Assembly: GCF_900109665.1 (NCBI RefSeq) | Contig: NZ_FOAO01000001.1 | Span: forward strand, 124,001-188,000 | DNA length: 64,000 nt | From: Blastococcus sp. DSM 46786 | GTDB lineage: Bacteria > Actinomycetota > Actinomycetes > Mycobacteriales > Geodermatophilaceae | Reading direction: 5' to 3' | Part shown: in pieces, positions 1-7,508 of the stretch | How positions within the stretch are numbered: the stretch's first letter is position 1 | Layout of the letters: each line of letters begins with the position of its first letter | Program-made: the position numbers and the translations under genes | Notes under the pieces: generated by a model | Seen by the model: only the letters and a program-made list of their open reading frames with translations | The model's database searches: none | Told to the model about the DNA's origin: nothing

Positions 1-402
1 CCGGCTGGAGAGCCGGATGGTCCGGTCCGCCGGCGTGCAGGAGCCCCAGCGGCGGTGCTGGTTGTCCACCCAGCGCACGCTCGCCGGTTCCGCGAGGCCG
101 TCGAGGTGCGCAGCCGACAGCGCCCGCGCCCGCGCCAGCAGCTCGGCGTCGCCCCCGAGTGAGCGCTTGCGGCGCTCCTCGCGGGTGCGCAGCTTGGCGA
201 CCATCTGCGCGACCCAGCGCTGCTCCTCGGCCGGGCTGAACGCGGCCGGGATGAGCACGACGGTGCGGCCCAGCTCGCGGTAGGCGGTCACCGTGCGCCG
301 CCGGCGGCTGCTGCGCCGGACCTCCACGACGTCGCCGTCCGCCGGCTCAAGCAGGGCGCTCGCATGAGGAGTCGTTCCGGGCACGAGGAGACCGTAGGGC
401 AC
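1..402 (-). CDS. YgjP-type zinc metallopeptidase (M48/DUF45 family), partial
   Basis: The reverse strand reads into the left edge, so only the first ~130 residues are present. The translation contains VEVRRSSRRRRTVTAY and then VRWVDNQHRRWGSC near the edge. The second block is the conserved strand and WGSC motif of YgjP/DUF45 peptidases, which normally precedes the HExxH zinc site; that site would lie beyond base 1. Members are thought to act as cytosolic zinc proteases, but substrates are unknown. The start is unclear: in-frame GTG codons lie at 402 and 384, neither with a strong ribosome binding site. It is divergent from the DUF5679 gene, with about 390 bases between them. Family assignment is by motif and is fairly sure; function in this organism is inferred. 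Confidence 0.7.
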   Translation of the reverse strand, partial: MPYGLLVPGTTPHASALLEPADGDVVEVRRSSRRRRTVTAYRELGRTVVLIPAAFSPAEEQRWVAQMVAKLRTREERRKRSLGGDAELLARARALSAAHLDGLAEPASVRWVDNQHRRWGSCTPADRTIRLSSR

Positions 403-792
403 CGTGCGGGCGTGGCGCCTGCGCGGAGACACCCGCTCGGGTGCAGGTCGCACGGACGGTGGACATCGTCGCCGCTCCAGCCGGTGACGAGGGTGGCCGC
501 GCACGGGGGTCCACACCCGCTCGGGGACGTCTGCGCAGGTCGGCGGGGGGTGCCAGGTCGCGGCGGGTCATCCGTCCCCGGCCCGTCCCCTGGTTCCGCA
601 CAGCGACACGCCCCGCCGTCCCCATGGCATCCACAGCCCCGTCCACAGCTGTGGGGAACGCGCGGCCACCGATTCCGGGAGCCCCGCGAGCGGGCGTCCC
701 GTCGGAGGGTCGGCACCGGCGGGTCACGGGTAGCGTGCTCGCGAACGGCGCCCGGCGTGCGGGCCGAGGCGCCCCGGAGACGAGGAGATCCC
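403..792. other. Long intergenic region between divergent genes
   Basis: About 390 bases with no convincing gene. Open frames crossing it are GC-driven shadows with proline/arginine-rich composition. It holds a cluster of CCACA-containing boxes at 628-659 and a TAGCGT -10-like box at 728-733 that could serve the DUF5679 gene with a ~55-base leader. Confidence 0.5.
628..659. promoter_or_regulatory. Palindrome with DnaA-box-like half sites
   Basis: The sequence contains CATCCACAG (628-636), then CCACAGCTGTGG (643-654), a perfect 12-base palindrome, followed by GGGAAC. Read on either strand it gives three TCCACA or CCCACA boxes resembling the DnaA box core. It could also be an operator for the divergent metallopeptidase or DUF5679 genes. 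Only the symmetry is directly seen. Confidence 0.4.
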
Positions 793-945
793 GTGGCGGA
801 GAGCTACAACGGCTACTGCGTGAAGTGCAAGGAGAAGCGCGACTTCGACGGCGAGGTCAAGGTGAGCGAGTCCGGCCGCCGCATGGCGCAGGGCACCTGC
901 CCCGTCTGCGGCACGAAGATGAACCGGATCCTCGGCAAGGCCTAG
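793..945 (+). CDS. DUF5679 small zinc-ribbon protein
   Basis: A 50-residue protein with two CxxC pairs, CVKC near residue 9 and CPVC near residue 36, forming a probable zinc ribbon. The composition and length match the actinobacterial DUF5679 family, found widely but without known function. The GTG start has a good GAGGAG ribosome binding site about 6 bases upstream, which decides it. The gene is too short for ordinary ORF callers. Its TAG stop is the first base triplet of an R1 repeat, which forms a hairpin and probably acts as the transcription terminator. Confidence 0.85.
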   Translation: MAESYNGYCVKCKEKRDFDGEVKVSESGRRMAQGTCPVCGTKMNRILGKA

Positions 946-1008
946 AAGGATCCTTCTGCCCCCCACCACTCGCGAGCTCGCGGCGGGGCCCTGCAGAAGG
1001 ACCGTTCC
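943..1008 (+). repeat. R1 structured repeat anchored at the DUF5679 stop codon
   Basis: The copy starts with the TAG stop, then AAGGA, then TCCTTCTGC (951-959), which pairs perfectly with GCAGAAGGA (993-1001). Between the arms is CGCGAGCTCGCG, itself a palindrome. Other R1 copies have different arm sequences that still pair, so the structure is conserved more than the sequence. A role as terminator or 3' end element is likely. Confidence 0.7.
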
Positions 1009-1112
1009 ATGCAGTTTCGGTCGGCGGCGTCCCCTGCGGGGGGCGCCGCCGTCGTCGTGGGGGCCTGTGGACGACGGGCCCGGCCGCGCTCCCCGGCTGC
1101 CACCCTGCCGGG

Positions 1113-2291
1113 GTGAGCGACAACGCCCATCCCCTGCTCCCCGCGGCGACGCCGCTGCTCGCCGGAGACGCCGGCAGCGTCCAGGTCGGCGGAGTCGACT
1201 CCACCGACGGCCTGCTCCTCGGGGCCGCCGCGGGGCTGGCACCCGTGCTCCGCGCTCTCGACGGGCGCCGATCGCGGCGCACCGTCCGGGCCGAGGCCGC
1301 CGGACAGGGCCTGCCGCCGGAGCTCGTGGACGCCGCGGTCGACGCGCTCCGCTCGGCCGGGCTGGTGCACGACCTCGACCCGGCCGACCTGCTCGTGATC
1401 GGCCCCGGGCCGGCAGCCGCTGCGCGCGCGGTCGTGGAACTGCCCTCGGCCGGCTCCTCCCCCGGTCCGGGGAGCTGGCGGGCCCGGCGGCGGGCCACCG
1501 TGGTGGTCGAGGGGGCGACGCGCGTGGGCACCCCGCTGGCCGCGGTCCTGGCCGCGAGCGGGGTCGGCCGCGTCGTGGTGCGGGACACGGGCGTGGTCAC
1601 CGCCGCCGACGCCGTGGTGGGTGGCCTGACCGCCGCGGACGAGGGCCGCCCGCGCGCGGTGGCCGCGGCCGACGCCGTCCGCCGGGCGAGCCCGCTGACC
1701 GACCTGGGGCCGCTCCCCGTCGGTCTCCGGCCCGACCTCGTCGTCCTCACCCGCCCGTGGGCCGCCTCGGACCCGCTGGTGCCCGCGGTCCCGGGCCCGC
1801 ACCTGGTGGCCGCCGTCCGCGGCGAGACGGGCGTCGTCGGGCCCCTGGTGGTGCCCGGCGCCAGCAGCTGCCTGCGCTGCGCCGACCTGCACCGCCGGGA
1901 CGCCGACCCGCGCTGGCCCCGGCTCGCGGCCCAGCTGACCGCCTCGGAGACGCCCCCCAGCGGCGCCACCCTCACCTGCCTGCTCACCGCGGTGCTCGCG
2001 GCCGGCCAGGTGCTCGCCTGCATCGACGGGCGCGGCGCACCGGTCACCCTCGACGCCACCGTGGAGCTGCGCCCACCGGACCTGCTCCCCCACCTGCGGC
2101 GATGGCCCCCGCACCCGTCGTGCGGCTGCGGTGCCGCGACGGGCGGGGACGACCTCTCCGGGGCGGGTGGGGCATGCCCTCCCGGCGGGGATCCGCCCGC
2201 TCGGGCGACAATGGCCGCTGACCGAGCTCTCGGGCTCACCGGACACGACACGGCGCCGCTCCGCCCGGCCGCCGGCGAGGAGGACGTGTGA
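1113..2291 (+). CDS. ThiF/E1-like protein, bacteriocin-cyclodehydratase type
   Basis: A 392-residue protein. The central part reads VVVEGATRVGTPLAAVLAASG and then GRVVVRD, the nucleotide-binding fold of ThiF/E1-like enzymes. CLRC (about residue 252) and CGCG (about residue 338) look like the paired cysteines of a structural zinc site. The N-terminal ~130 residues resemble the leader-peptide recognition part of ocin-ThiF proteins. No precursor peptide, cyclodehydratase YcaO or protease gene is adjacent, so it is probably not part of a peptide-natural-product cluster; a comparable protein sits beside the AarF kinase in mycobacteria (Rv3196 region, from memory). The GTG start is weakly supported. 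Its last codons overlap the next gene by 4 bases (GTGA), implying translational coupling with the kinase. Confidence 0.6.
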   Translation: MSDNAHPLLPAATPLLAGDAGSVQVGGVDSTDGLLLGAAAGLAPVLRALDGRRSRRTVRAEAAGQGLPPELVDAAVDALRSAGLVHDLDPADLLVIGPGPAAAARAVVELPSAGSSPGPGSWRARRRATVVVEGATRVGTPLAAVLAASGVGRVVVRDTGVVTAADAVVGGLTAADEGRPRAVAAADAVRRASPLTDLGPLPVGLRPDLVVLTRPWAASDPLVPAVPGPHLVAAVRGETGVVGPLVVPGASSCLRCADLHRRDADPRWPRLAAQLTASETPPSGATLTCLLTAVLAAGQVLACIDGRGAPVTLDATVELRPPDLLPHLRRWPPHPSCGCGAATGGDDLSGAGGACPPGGDPPARATMAADRALGLTGHDTAPLRPAAGEEDV

Positions 2292-3610
2292 GCGACGAGC
2301 GACCGGCGATGCCACGGGGGTCGGTCGCGCGGACCGCGCGCCTGGCCTCCCTGCCCCTGGGCGCCGCGGGCCGGGCCACCCTGGGGATCGGCAAGCGCAT
2401 GTCCGGCCGCCCGGCCGAGGCGGTGAACGCGGAGCTGCAGCAGCGCACCGCCGAGCAGCTGTTCGCCGTGCTGGGTCAGCTCAAGGGCGGCGCCATGAAG
2501 CTCGGCCAGACGCTGTCGGTCTTCGAGGCGGCGGTCCCCGAGGAGATGGCGGCGCCGTACCGGGAGGCCCTCACCAAGCTGCAGGAGGAGGCGCCTCCCA
2601 TGCCGGTGCGGACCGTGCACGCGGTCCTCGCCCAGCAGCTGGGTGGCACCTGGCGCCAGCGCTTCGCCGAGTTCGACGACGCGCCGGCCGCGGCGGCCAG
2701 CATCGGTCAGGTGCACCGCGCCACGTGGCGGGACGGCCGGGACGTCGCGGTGAAGATCCAGTACCCCGGCGCGGCGACGGCGCTGATGAGCGACCTCAAC
2801 CAGCTGGCCCGCTTCGCCCGCCTGTTCGCCTCCGTCTTCCCCGGGTTGGACGTGAAGCCGCTGATCGCCGAGCTGAAGGCGCGCGTGGTGGAGGAGCTGG
2901 ACTACGGCCTGGAGGCCGACGCCCAGCGGGCGTTCGCCGCCGCCTACGCCGACGACCCGGAGATCGCCGTCCCCCGGATCGTGGCCAGCGCACCCAAGGT
3001 CGTCGTCTCGGAGTGGATCGAGGGGACGCCGCTCTCCCGGATCATCACCACGGGGAGCCGGGAGCAGCGCGACCGCGCCGGCCGGCTGCTGGCGACCCTG
3101 CACTTCTCCGGCCCGCAGCGTGCCGGCCTGCTGCACGCCGATCCGCACCCGGGCAACTTCCGGTTGCTGCCCGACGGGCGCCTCGGCGTCATCGACTTCG
3201 GCGCCACCGCCCGGCTGCCCGACGGGCATCCCGAACCGATCGGCCGGCTGCTGCGCTGGGCGCTCGAGGGCCGCGCGGCGGAGGTGCTGGCCGACCTGCG
3301 CGCGGAGGGGTTCGTGCGGCCGGGTGTGCAGATCGACCCGGAAGGCGTCCTGGACTACCTGCTGCCCCTGCTGGAGCCCATCGCCGGGGAGCGCTTCCAC
3401 TTCACCCGCGCCTGGATGCAGGAGCAGGCCATGCGGATCGCCGATCCCCGCACCGAGGCCAACCGCCTGGGCCGGCAGCTGAACCTGCCGCCGGCGTACC
3501 TGCTCATCCACCGCGTCTCGATCGGCTCGATCGGGGTGCTGTGCCAGCTGGACGCGGCGGCCGACTGGCGCGCGGTGCTCGAGGAGTGGCTCCCCGGCTT
3601 CGCCGAGTAG
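2288..3610 (+). CDS. ABC1/AarF/UbiB-family atypical kinase
   Basis: A 440-residue protein with the UbiB/ABC1 fold. KxGQ appears as LKGGAMKLGQTLS near residue 63-75, the alanine-rich nucleotide loop AAAASIGQVHRA near 135-146, the lysine in VAVKIQYPG near 155, and the catalytic and metal-binding segments HADPHPGNF (~280) and VIDFGA (~301). The family is implicated in isoprenoid quinone biosynthesis or membrane lipid handling. No transmembrane segment is evident. The gene matches mycobacterial Rv3197, next to whiB7, and its GTG start overlaps the stop of the ThiF-like gene. A strong hairpin follows the stop. Confidence 0.85.
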   Translation: MSDERPAMPRGSVARTARLASLPLGAAGRATLGIGKRMSGRPAEAVNAELQQRTAEQLFAVLGQLKGGAMKLGQTLSVFEAAVPEEMAAPYREALTKLQEEAPPMPVRTVHAVLAQQLGGTWRQRFAEFDDAPAAAASIGQVHRATWRDGRDVAVKIQYPGAATALMSDLNQLARFARLFASVFPGLDVKPLIAELKARVVEELDYGLEADAQRAFAAAYADDPEIAVPRIVASAPKVVVSEWIEGTPLSRIITTGSREQRDRAGRLLATLHFSGPQRAGLLHADPHPGNFRLLPDGRLGVIDFGATARLPDGHPEPIGRLLRWALEGRAAEVLADLRAEGFVRPGVQIDPEGVLDYLLPLLEPIAGERFHFTRAWMQEQAMRIADPRTEANRLGRQLNLPPAYLLIHRVSIGSIGVLCQLDAAADWRAVLEEWLPGFAE

Positions 3611-3611
3611 C

Positions 3612-3645
3612 ACACCGGGCGGGGCCCGGAGGCCCCGCCCGGTGT
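3612..3645 (+). terminator. Strong hairpin after the ABC1 kinase gene
   Basis: Arms 3612-3626 and 3631-3645 are perfectly complementary (15 bp) with a CGGA loop. It begins two bases after the TAG stop. There is no long T tract, as is usual in high-GC actinobacteria. Confidence 0.8.
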
Positions 3646-3646
3646 T

Positions 3647-3805
3647 CCACTGGGGACGGCTCCACGGCACCGGGGGACGGCACGTGGAGGCGGTGCGGTC
3701 GTACCGAGTGGGGCCCGGAGGGCTCCGCGCAGGGACGACTGACCGGCTCCACGGCACCGGGGGACGGCACGTGGAGGCGGTGCGGTCCGGAGGACCGCGG
3801 TGTGC
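3647..3805 (-). repeat. R2 repeat, one full and one partial tandem copy
   Basis: On the reverse strand the full copy starts directly after the TGA of the 54-residue gene. It contains a hairpin GCGGTCC-TCC-GGACCGC (about 3785-3801), then CACGTGCCGTCCCC, then the conserved CTCCGGGCCCCACTC block. A second partial copy repeats the CCACGTGCCGTCCCC segment at 3650-3705. Related copies lie at 12425-12521 and inside adnB at 22022-22123. Confidence 0.7.
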
Positions 3806-3970
3806 TCAGTAGACGGCGGCGCTGGCGCGGGCGGCCCGGCGGACCGCACGCTCGGCGCGCCGGGAGGCACGCCGCGCCAGGTACAGACGGCGGGCGCGGG
3901 ACGCGGCCATCGCCTCGGCCTGCAGTTCGCTCATGCGGCTGCGGGCCATGTCGTGCTCGAACATGTACAT
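3806..3970 (-). CDS. Small basic hypothetical protein
   Basis: A 54-residue protein starting MYMFEHDMARSRMSELQAEA and continuing with alanine and arginine repeats (ARRASRRAERAVRRAARAS), so the C-terminal half is strongly basic and probably a single amphipathic helix. The start is supported by a GAGGGA ribosome binding site. It lies 80 bases downstream of whiB7 on the same strand and may be co-transcribed with it. I do not recognise a family; nucleic-acid binding is possible from the charge alone. Its TGA stop is fused to an R2 repeat. Confidence 0.6.
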   Translation of the reverse strand: MYMFEHDMARSRMSELQAEAMAASRARRLYLARRASRRAERAVRRAARASAAVY

Positions 3971-4050
3971 CGCTGATTCCCTCGGTCGGCTCCCCGTCGG
4001 GAGCTCGGAACTGCTGGTCATGTGCTTACGGGCTGGGGATGGCCGCCGGC

Positions 4051-4395
4051 TCACGCCGCGACGACCTTCCGGGGACGGCCACGTGGCCGCTTGCGGGCGA
4101 TCACGACCCCCCGGTCGAAGATCTCCCCTCCCCAGACGCCCCACGGCTCGGCCCGGGAGATCGCGCCGGCCAGGCACGACTCCCGCACCGGGCAGTCGCC
4201 GCAGAAGCTCTTGGCGAGCTCCAGCTGCGACGGGTTCTCGGCGAACCACAGCTCGGGGTCCTCCACCCGGCACGGCAGGGGACGCCGGACCGGTCCGGAA
4301 GGCAGGGTCGGGCGCGGTCGCCGCGGGGTGGGGCCACCGGTCCGCGGGAGCCCGGGCCGGCGGTGGGACGTCGGGCGGTCGATCGTCTGCTGCAC
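4051..4395 (-). CDS. whiB7: WhiB7 redox/antibiotic-stress transcription factor
   Basis: A 114-residue WhiB protein. Cys42, Cys65, Cys68 and Cys74 are the four iron-sulfur ligands (C-x22-C-x2-C-x5-C). EPWGVWGGEIF (~83-93) is the beta-turn that contacts the principal sigma factor, and RGRPRK (~105-110) is the AT-hook that defines WhiB7 within the family. In mycobacteria and Streptomyces WhiB7 activates intrinsic antibiotic-resistance genes by binding AT-rich DNA just upstream of the -35 box. The GTG start follows GAGGAGGAG. Upstream lie a 106-codon ORF, a terminator-like hairpin and a promoter of the WhiB7-regulon type, suggesting autoregulation and attenuation. Synteny with uvrD2, mrx1 and the ABC1 kinase agrees with M. 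tuberculosis. Confidence 0.93.
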   Translation of the reverse strand: MQQTIDRPTSHRRPGLPRTGGPTPRRPRPTLPSGPVRRPLPCRVEDPELWFAENPSQLELAKSFCGDCPVRESCLAGAISRAEPWGVWGGEIFDRGVVIARKRPRGRPRKVVAA

Positions 4396-4483
4396 TGCCG
4401 CTCCTCCTCGTACTCGTCGTGTACGGCCGGCGGTGGTCCGCCGACCGAAGTCGGGGCCGGGTGCCGCGGAGGGAGAACAGAAA

Positions 4484-4515
4484 GGCCGCGGATCCCGGGT
4501 TCGGGTTCCGCGGCC
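4484..4515 (-). terminator. Terminator-like attenuator hairpin in the whiB7 leader
   Basis: On the reverse strand GGCCGCGGA pairs with TCCGCGGCC (9 bp arms, 4507-4515 with 4484-4492) around a CCCG/CGGG inner stem, and is followed by TTTCTGTTCT, unusually U-rich for this genome. It lies 21 bases after the stop of the leader ORF and ~90 bases before whiB7. The position fits a conditional terminator, as described for mycobacterial whiB7. Confidence 0.7.
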
Positions 4516-4536
4516 TCGAGGAGGACCGTCGAGCGG

Positions 4537-4857
4537 CTAGCTCAGCGGTCTCCCGGGGGATCGGATCCCGAGGGTGGTGCCGTCGTTCTGGGGCAGGTAG
4601 GTGGGCACGAAGGGGCGCTCGACGCTGCGGAGCGACTTCGGGCGCCGGTCGAAGGCGGTGACGCAGGCCGTGACGGCCGCGACGCCCCCACCGAGGACGG
4701 CGGTCCACTCACCGCTGGTGCAGGCGGCGGAGGACAGACCGGTGCCCTCGTGCTGGGCGGCGGGACCGGTCATGATCAGGCCACCCGTGCGCGCGTCGAC
4801 GCCACCCAGGCCGAGGAGGTCGGCGGAGGCAGCGGTGGTCGTGGTGGTGATCGTCAT
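4537..4857 (-). CDS. Leader ORF upstream of whiB7, hypothetical protein
   Basis: A 106-residue ORF beginning MTITTTTTAASA, with five consecutive threonine codons near the start, an Ala/Gly-rich middle with two cysteines, and a C-terminal PFVPTYLPQND segment. The ATG has a clear GGAGGG ribosome binding site. Codon third positions are G/C-rich, as in real genes here. No family recognised. It is the first ORF after the whiB7-type promoter, and its stop lies 21 bases before the terminator-like hairpin, so it may act as the translated sensor of an attenuator, although it is much longer than the known mycobacterial upstream ORF. An independent small protein is the alternative. Confidence 0.55.
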   Translation of the reverse strand: MTITTTTTAASADLLGLGGVDARTGGLIMTGPAAQHEGTGLSSAACTSGEWTAVLGGGVAAVTACVTAFDRRPKSLRSVERPFVPTYLPQNDGTTLGIRSPGRPLS

Positions 4858-4936
4858 CGGGTACCCCCTCCTTCCTCTCTCGCGGTCCGGCCGGCCGGCC
4901 GGGCTCGCCACAGGGGTGCAGCGCGTGTGGAACGGG

Positions 4937-4976
4937 ACACTAGGGGCGCCCCGGAATTCGGGTCAATCGAATTAAT
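4937..4976 (-). promoter_or_regulatory. WhiB7-type promoter (AT-rich box, -35 TTGACC, -10 TAGTGT)
   Basis: On the reverse strand an AT-rich stretch ATTAATTCGAT directly precedes TTGACC (4961-4966), then an 18-base spacer and TAGTGT (4937-4942). An AT tract immediately upstream of the -35 box is the published signature of WhiB7-dependent promoters, recognised by the AT-hook. It would start transcription near 4930, ~75 bases before the leader ORF. The surrounding DNA is very GC-rich, so the tract stands out. Confidence 0.7.
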
Positions 4977-5053
4977 CGCGCTTCCTCCGCGCGAGGGTTC
5001 CGGAGGGTCTCGGAACCGCCTGCCGTCGCCGTCGGCGACGGCCTCCTCACCCT

Positions 5054-7048
5054 TCAGCCGCTGACGGTGGCCAGCACGTCGGCGCCGTAGAGCTCGAGCT
5101 TGCGGGCGCCGATGCCGGGCAGCCCCGACAGCTCGCGGAGGCTGGCCGGCCGGCTCTCCGCGATGGCCTGCAGCGTGGCGTCGGAGAAGACGACGTAGGC
5201 GGGCACGGACGCGTCCTGGGCGGCCTGGCTGCGCCACGCGCGGAGCCGCTCGAACAGCTCGCCGGCCTCGCCCTCCAGGACCACCTTGGGGCGCTTGGCC
5301 GGACGGCGGGGCGGGGGCGCGGTCGGCCCGGAGCCCGGCGCCAGCCCGTCGAGGAAGCGGCTGCGCGGGCGGGCACGCCGGCCGCCCGGGTTGCGCGCCA
5401 GCGACCACGACAGGGTCAGCTGCTCGCGGGCGCGGGTGACCGCCACGTACAGCAGCCGGCGCTCCTCCTCGACCGCGTCCGGGCGGCTCAGCGACTGCGC
5501 GATCGGCAGCACGCCGTCGACCAGCCCGACGACGAACACGACGTCCCACTCCAGGCCCTTGGCCGCGTGCATCGACGCCAGGGTGACGCCCTGGACGGTC
5601 GGCGCGTGCTGGGCGTCGGCCCGCTCGGCGAGGTGGGTGACGAACCCGGCGAGGTCCAGGGAGGGGTTCTCGGCCACCAGGTCGACGGCGAGGTCGACCA
5701 GCGCGGCGAGGGACTGCCAGCGGTCCCGCGCCGCGCCCCCGGCCGGCGGGCGGTGCTCGACCCAGCCGGTCGAGGCCAGCACGTCGCGGACGGCGGGGAC
5801 CAGCATGCCGGGCTCGTTCCCCCCGGCGGCCGCCCCGCGGAGCAGCAGCACCGCCTCCCGCACCTCGGGCCGCTCGAAGAAGCGCTCGCCGCCCTTGAGC
5901 ACGTAGGGCACCCCGGCGTCGGCCAGCGCCGACTCGTACACCTGCGACTGCGCGTTGATGCGGAACAGCACCGCGATCTCGGCGGCCGGCGTCCCGTCGT
6001 CGATCAGCGCCTTGCACCGGGCCGCGACCGCCGCCGCCTCGGCCGGTTCGTCGGGGTGCTCGACGAACGTCGGCTCGGGGCCCTGGGGCCGCTGGCCGAG
6101 CAGGCGGAGCCCCGGCAGGCCCTTGCGCGGCGGCGCCTGGCCGATGAGCCGGTTGGCCAGCCCGACCACCTGCGGCGTCGAGCGGTAGTCGCGCTCGAGC
6201 TTCACCACGGCGGCGTCGGCGTAGCGGTCGGCGAACCCGAGCAGGTAGTCCGGGTCGGCACCGGTGAAGGAGTAGATGGTCTGGTTCGGGTCGCCCACTA
6301 CGCAGATCTCCGCGCGCCCGCCCAGCCAGGCGTCGAGCAGCCGCTGCTGCAGCGGGTTCACGTCCTGGTACTCGTCGACGACGAAGTGGCGGTACTGGGC
6401 GCGCACCTGCCGGGCGACGTCCGGGTGCTCCTCGAGCGCGTAGGCGGTGACGAGCAGCAGGTCCTCGAAGTCCAGCGCGCCGTCGCGCTGCTTGGCCTGC
6501 TCGTAGCTGGCGTAGACGGCCGCGACGGCGGCCGGCTCGAACGGCGCCTCGCGGCCGGCCGCCTTCGCGCGGGCCGGGTAGTCCTCGGGCGTGGCGAGGG
6601 TGGTCTTGGCCCACTCGATCTCGCTGGCGAGGTCGCGCAGGCTGGTCCGGTCGGTGGTCAGCCGGTTGCGCGTCGCGGCGGAGGCGACCACCCGCAGCTT
6701 GTTGTCGATCAGCCCCGGCATCGGGCCGCCGAGCACGCGCGGGGCGAAGTAGCGCAGCTGGCGCATCGCGGCGGCGTGGAAGGTGCGCGCCTGGACCCCG
6801 CCCACGTCCAGCGCGGCGAGGCGGGCACGCAGCTCCCCGGCCGCCCGCGCGGTGAACGTCACCGCCAGCACCTGCTCGGGCACGTAGGTGCCGGTGTGCA
6901 CGCCGTGGGCGATCCGGTGGGTGATCGTGCGGGTCTTCCCGGTGCCGGCACCAGCCAGGATGCAGACCGGCCCCGACACCGCCTGGGCCGCCGCGCGCTG
7001 CTCGTCGTCGAGGCCGTCGAGCACGGCCTCCGCGTCCGCATGCGCCAT
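5054..7048 (-). CDS. uvrD2: ATP-dependent DNA helicase UvrD2
   Basis: A 664-residue superfamily 1A helicase. Walker A AGAGTGKT is at ~32-39, the DEYQD motif II follows near 220, QTIYSFTGA is motif III, and VTRARE is motif VI. The last ~80 residues form an HRDC domain (ELFERLRAWR ... LRELSGLPGIGARKLELYG), the hallmark of UvrD2 as opposed to UvrD1/PcrA. Mycobacterial UvrD2 has a tetracysteine motif between the motor and HRDC domains that is needed for unwinding; here that linker is proline/arginine-rich with no cysteine. The ATG follows a GGAGGGA ribosome binding site. Divergent from mrx1, as in M. tuberculosis. Confidence 0.93.
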   Translation of the reverse strand: MAHADAEAVLDGLDDEQRAAAQAVSGPVCILAGAGTGKTRTITHRIAHGVHTGTYVPEQVLAVTFTARAAGELRARLAALDVGGVQARTFHAAAMRQLRYFAPRVLGGPMPGLIDNKLRVVASAATRNRLTTDRTSLRDLASEIEWAKTTLATPEDYPARAKAAGREAPFEPAAVAAVYASYEQAKQRDGALDFEDLLLVTAYALEEHPDVARQVRAQYRHFVVDEYQDVNPLQQRLLDAWLGGRAEICVVGDPNQTIYSFTGADPDYLLGFADRYADAAVVKLERDYRSTPQVVGLANRLIGQAPPRKGLPGLRLLGQRPQGPEPTFVEHPDEPAEAAAVAARCKALIDDGTPAAEIAVLFRINAQSQVYESALADAGVPYVLKGGERFFERPEVREAVLLLRGAAAGGNEPGMLVPAVRDVLASTGWVEHRPPAGGAARDRWQSLAALVDLAVDLVAENPSLDLAGFVTHLAERADAQHAPTVQGVTLASMHAAKGLEWDVVFVVGLVDGVLPIAQSLSRPDAVEEERRLLYVAVTRAREQLTLSWSLARNPGGRRARPRSRFLDGLAPGSGPTAPPPRRPAKRPKVVLEGEAGELFERLRAWRSQAAQDASVPAYVVFSDATLQAIAESRPASLRELSGLPGIGARKLELYGADVLATVSG

Positions 7049-7235
7049 CGCCGGCGTCCCTCCGCGTTCCTCGTCCCGGTCGTCCCGAGGAGCCGTCGGC
7101 TCCCCGCACGATCCTCCCAGCCGGCACCGACGGACGTCGGGAAGCATCCCCAGGAGCGGCACGTTGGCATGCACGCAGCACGCCACCCCGCCCCGGGGCT
7201 GGACCGACCAGGCACGAACAGGGAGACTCCCCGCG

Positions 7236-7502
7236 ATGACCACGACCCCCGGCGCCGCCGTCACCATGTACACCACCACGTGGTGCGGGTACTGCGTGCG
7301 GCTCAAGAAGCTGATGCAGCGCGAGGGCATCGCGTTCGCCGAGGTCGACATCGAGACCGACCCGCAGGCGGCGGACCTGGTCATGCAGGCCAACGGGGGC
7401 AACCGCACCGTCCCCACGCTGGTCTTCCCCGACGGCACCGCGCTGACCAACCCCAGCATCGACGCGGTGAAGGCCCAGCTGGCACACATCCCGGAGGCGT
7501 GA
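7236..7502 (+). CDS. mrx1: Mycoredoxin 1
   Basis: An 88-residue glutaredoxin-fold protein with active site CGYC (Cys17, Cys20) and the cis-proline segment NRTVPTLVF near residue 57-65. Mycoredoxins use mycothiol to reduce mycothiolated proteins and peroxidases in actinobacteria. The ATG and neighbouring GGGAGA ribosome binding site are convincing. It lies divergently next to uvrD2 and close to nudC, the same order as Rv3198A in M. tuberculosis. Confidence 0.92.
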   Translation: MTTTPGAAVTMYTTTWCGYCVRLKKLMQREGIAFAEVDIETDPQAADLVMQANGGNRTVPTLVFPDGTALTNPSIDAVKAQLAHIPEA

Positions 7503-7508
7503 GCACCC

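Noticed and set aside
4537-4857. Leader ORF as RiPP precursor with the nearby ThiF-like gene
   Set aside because: No double-glycine or leader motif and no modifying operon; position in the whiB7 leader fits better.
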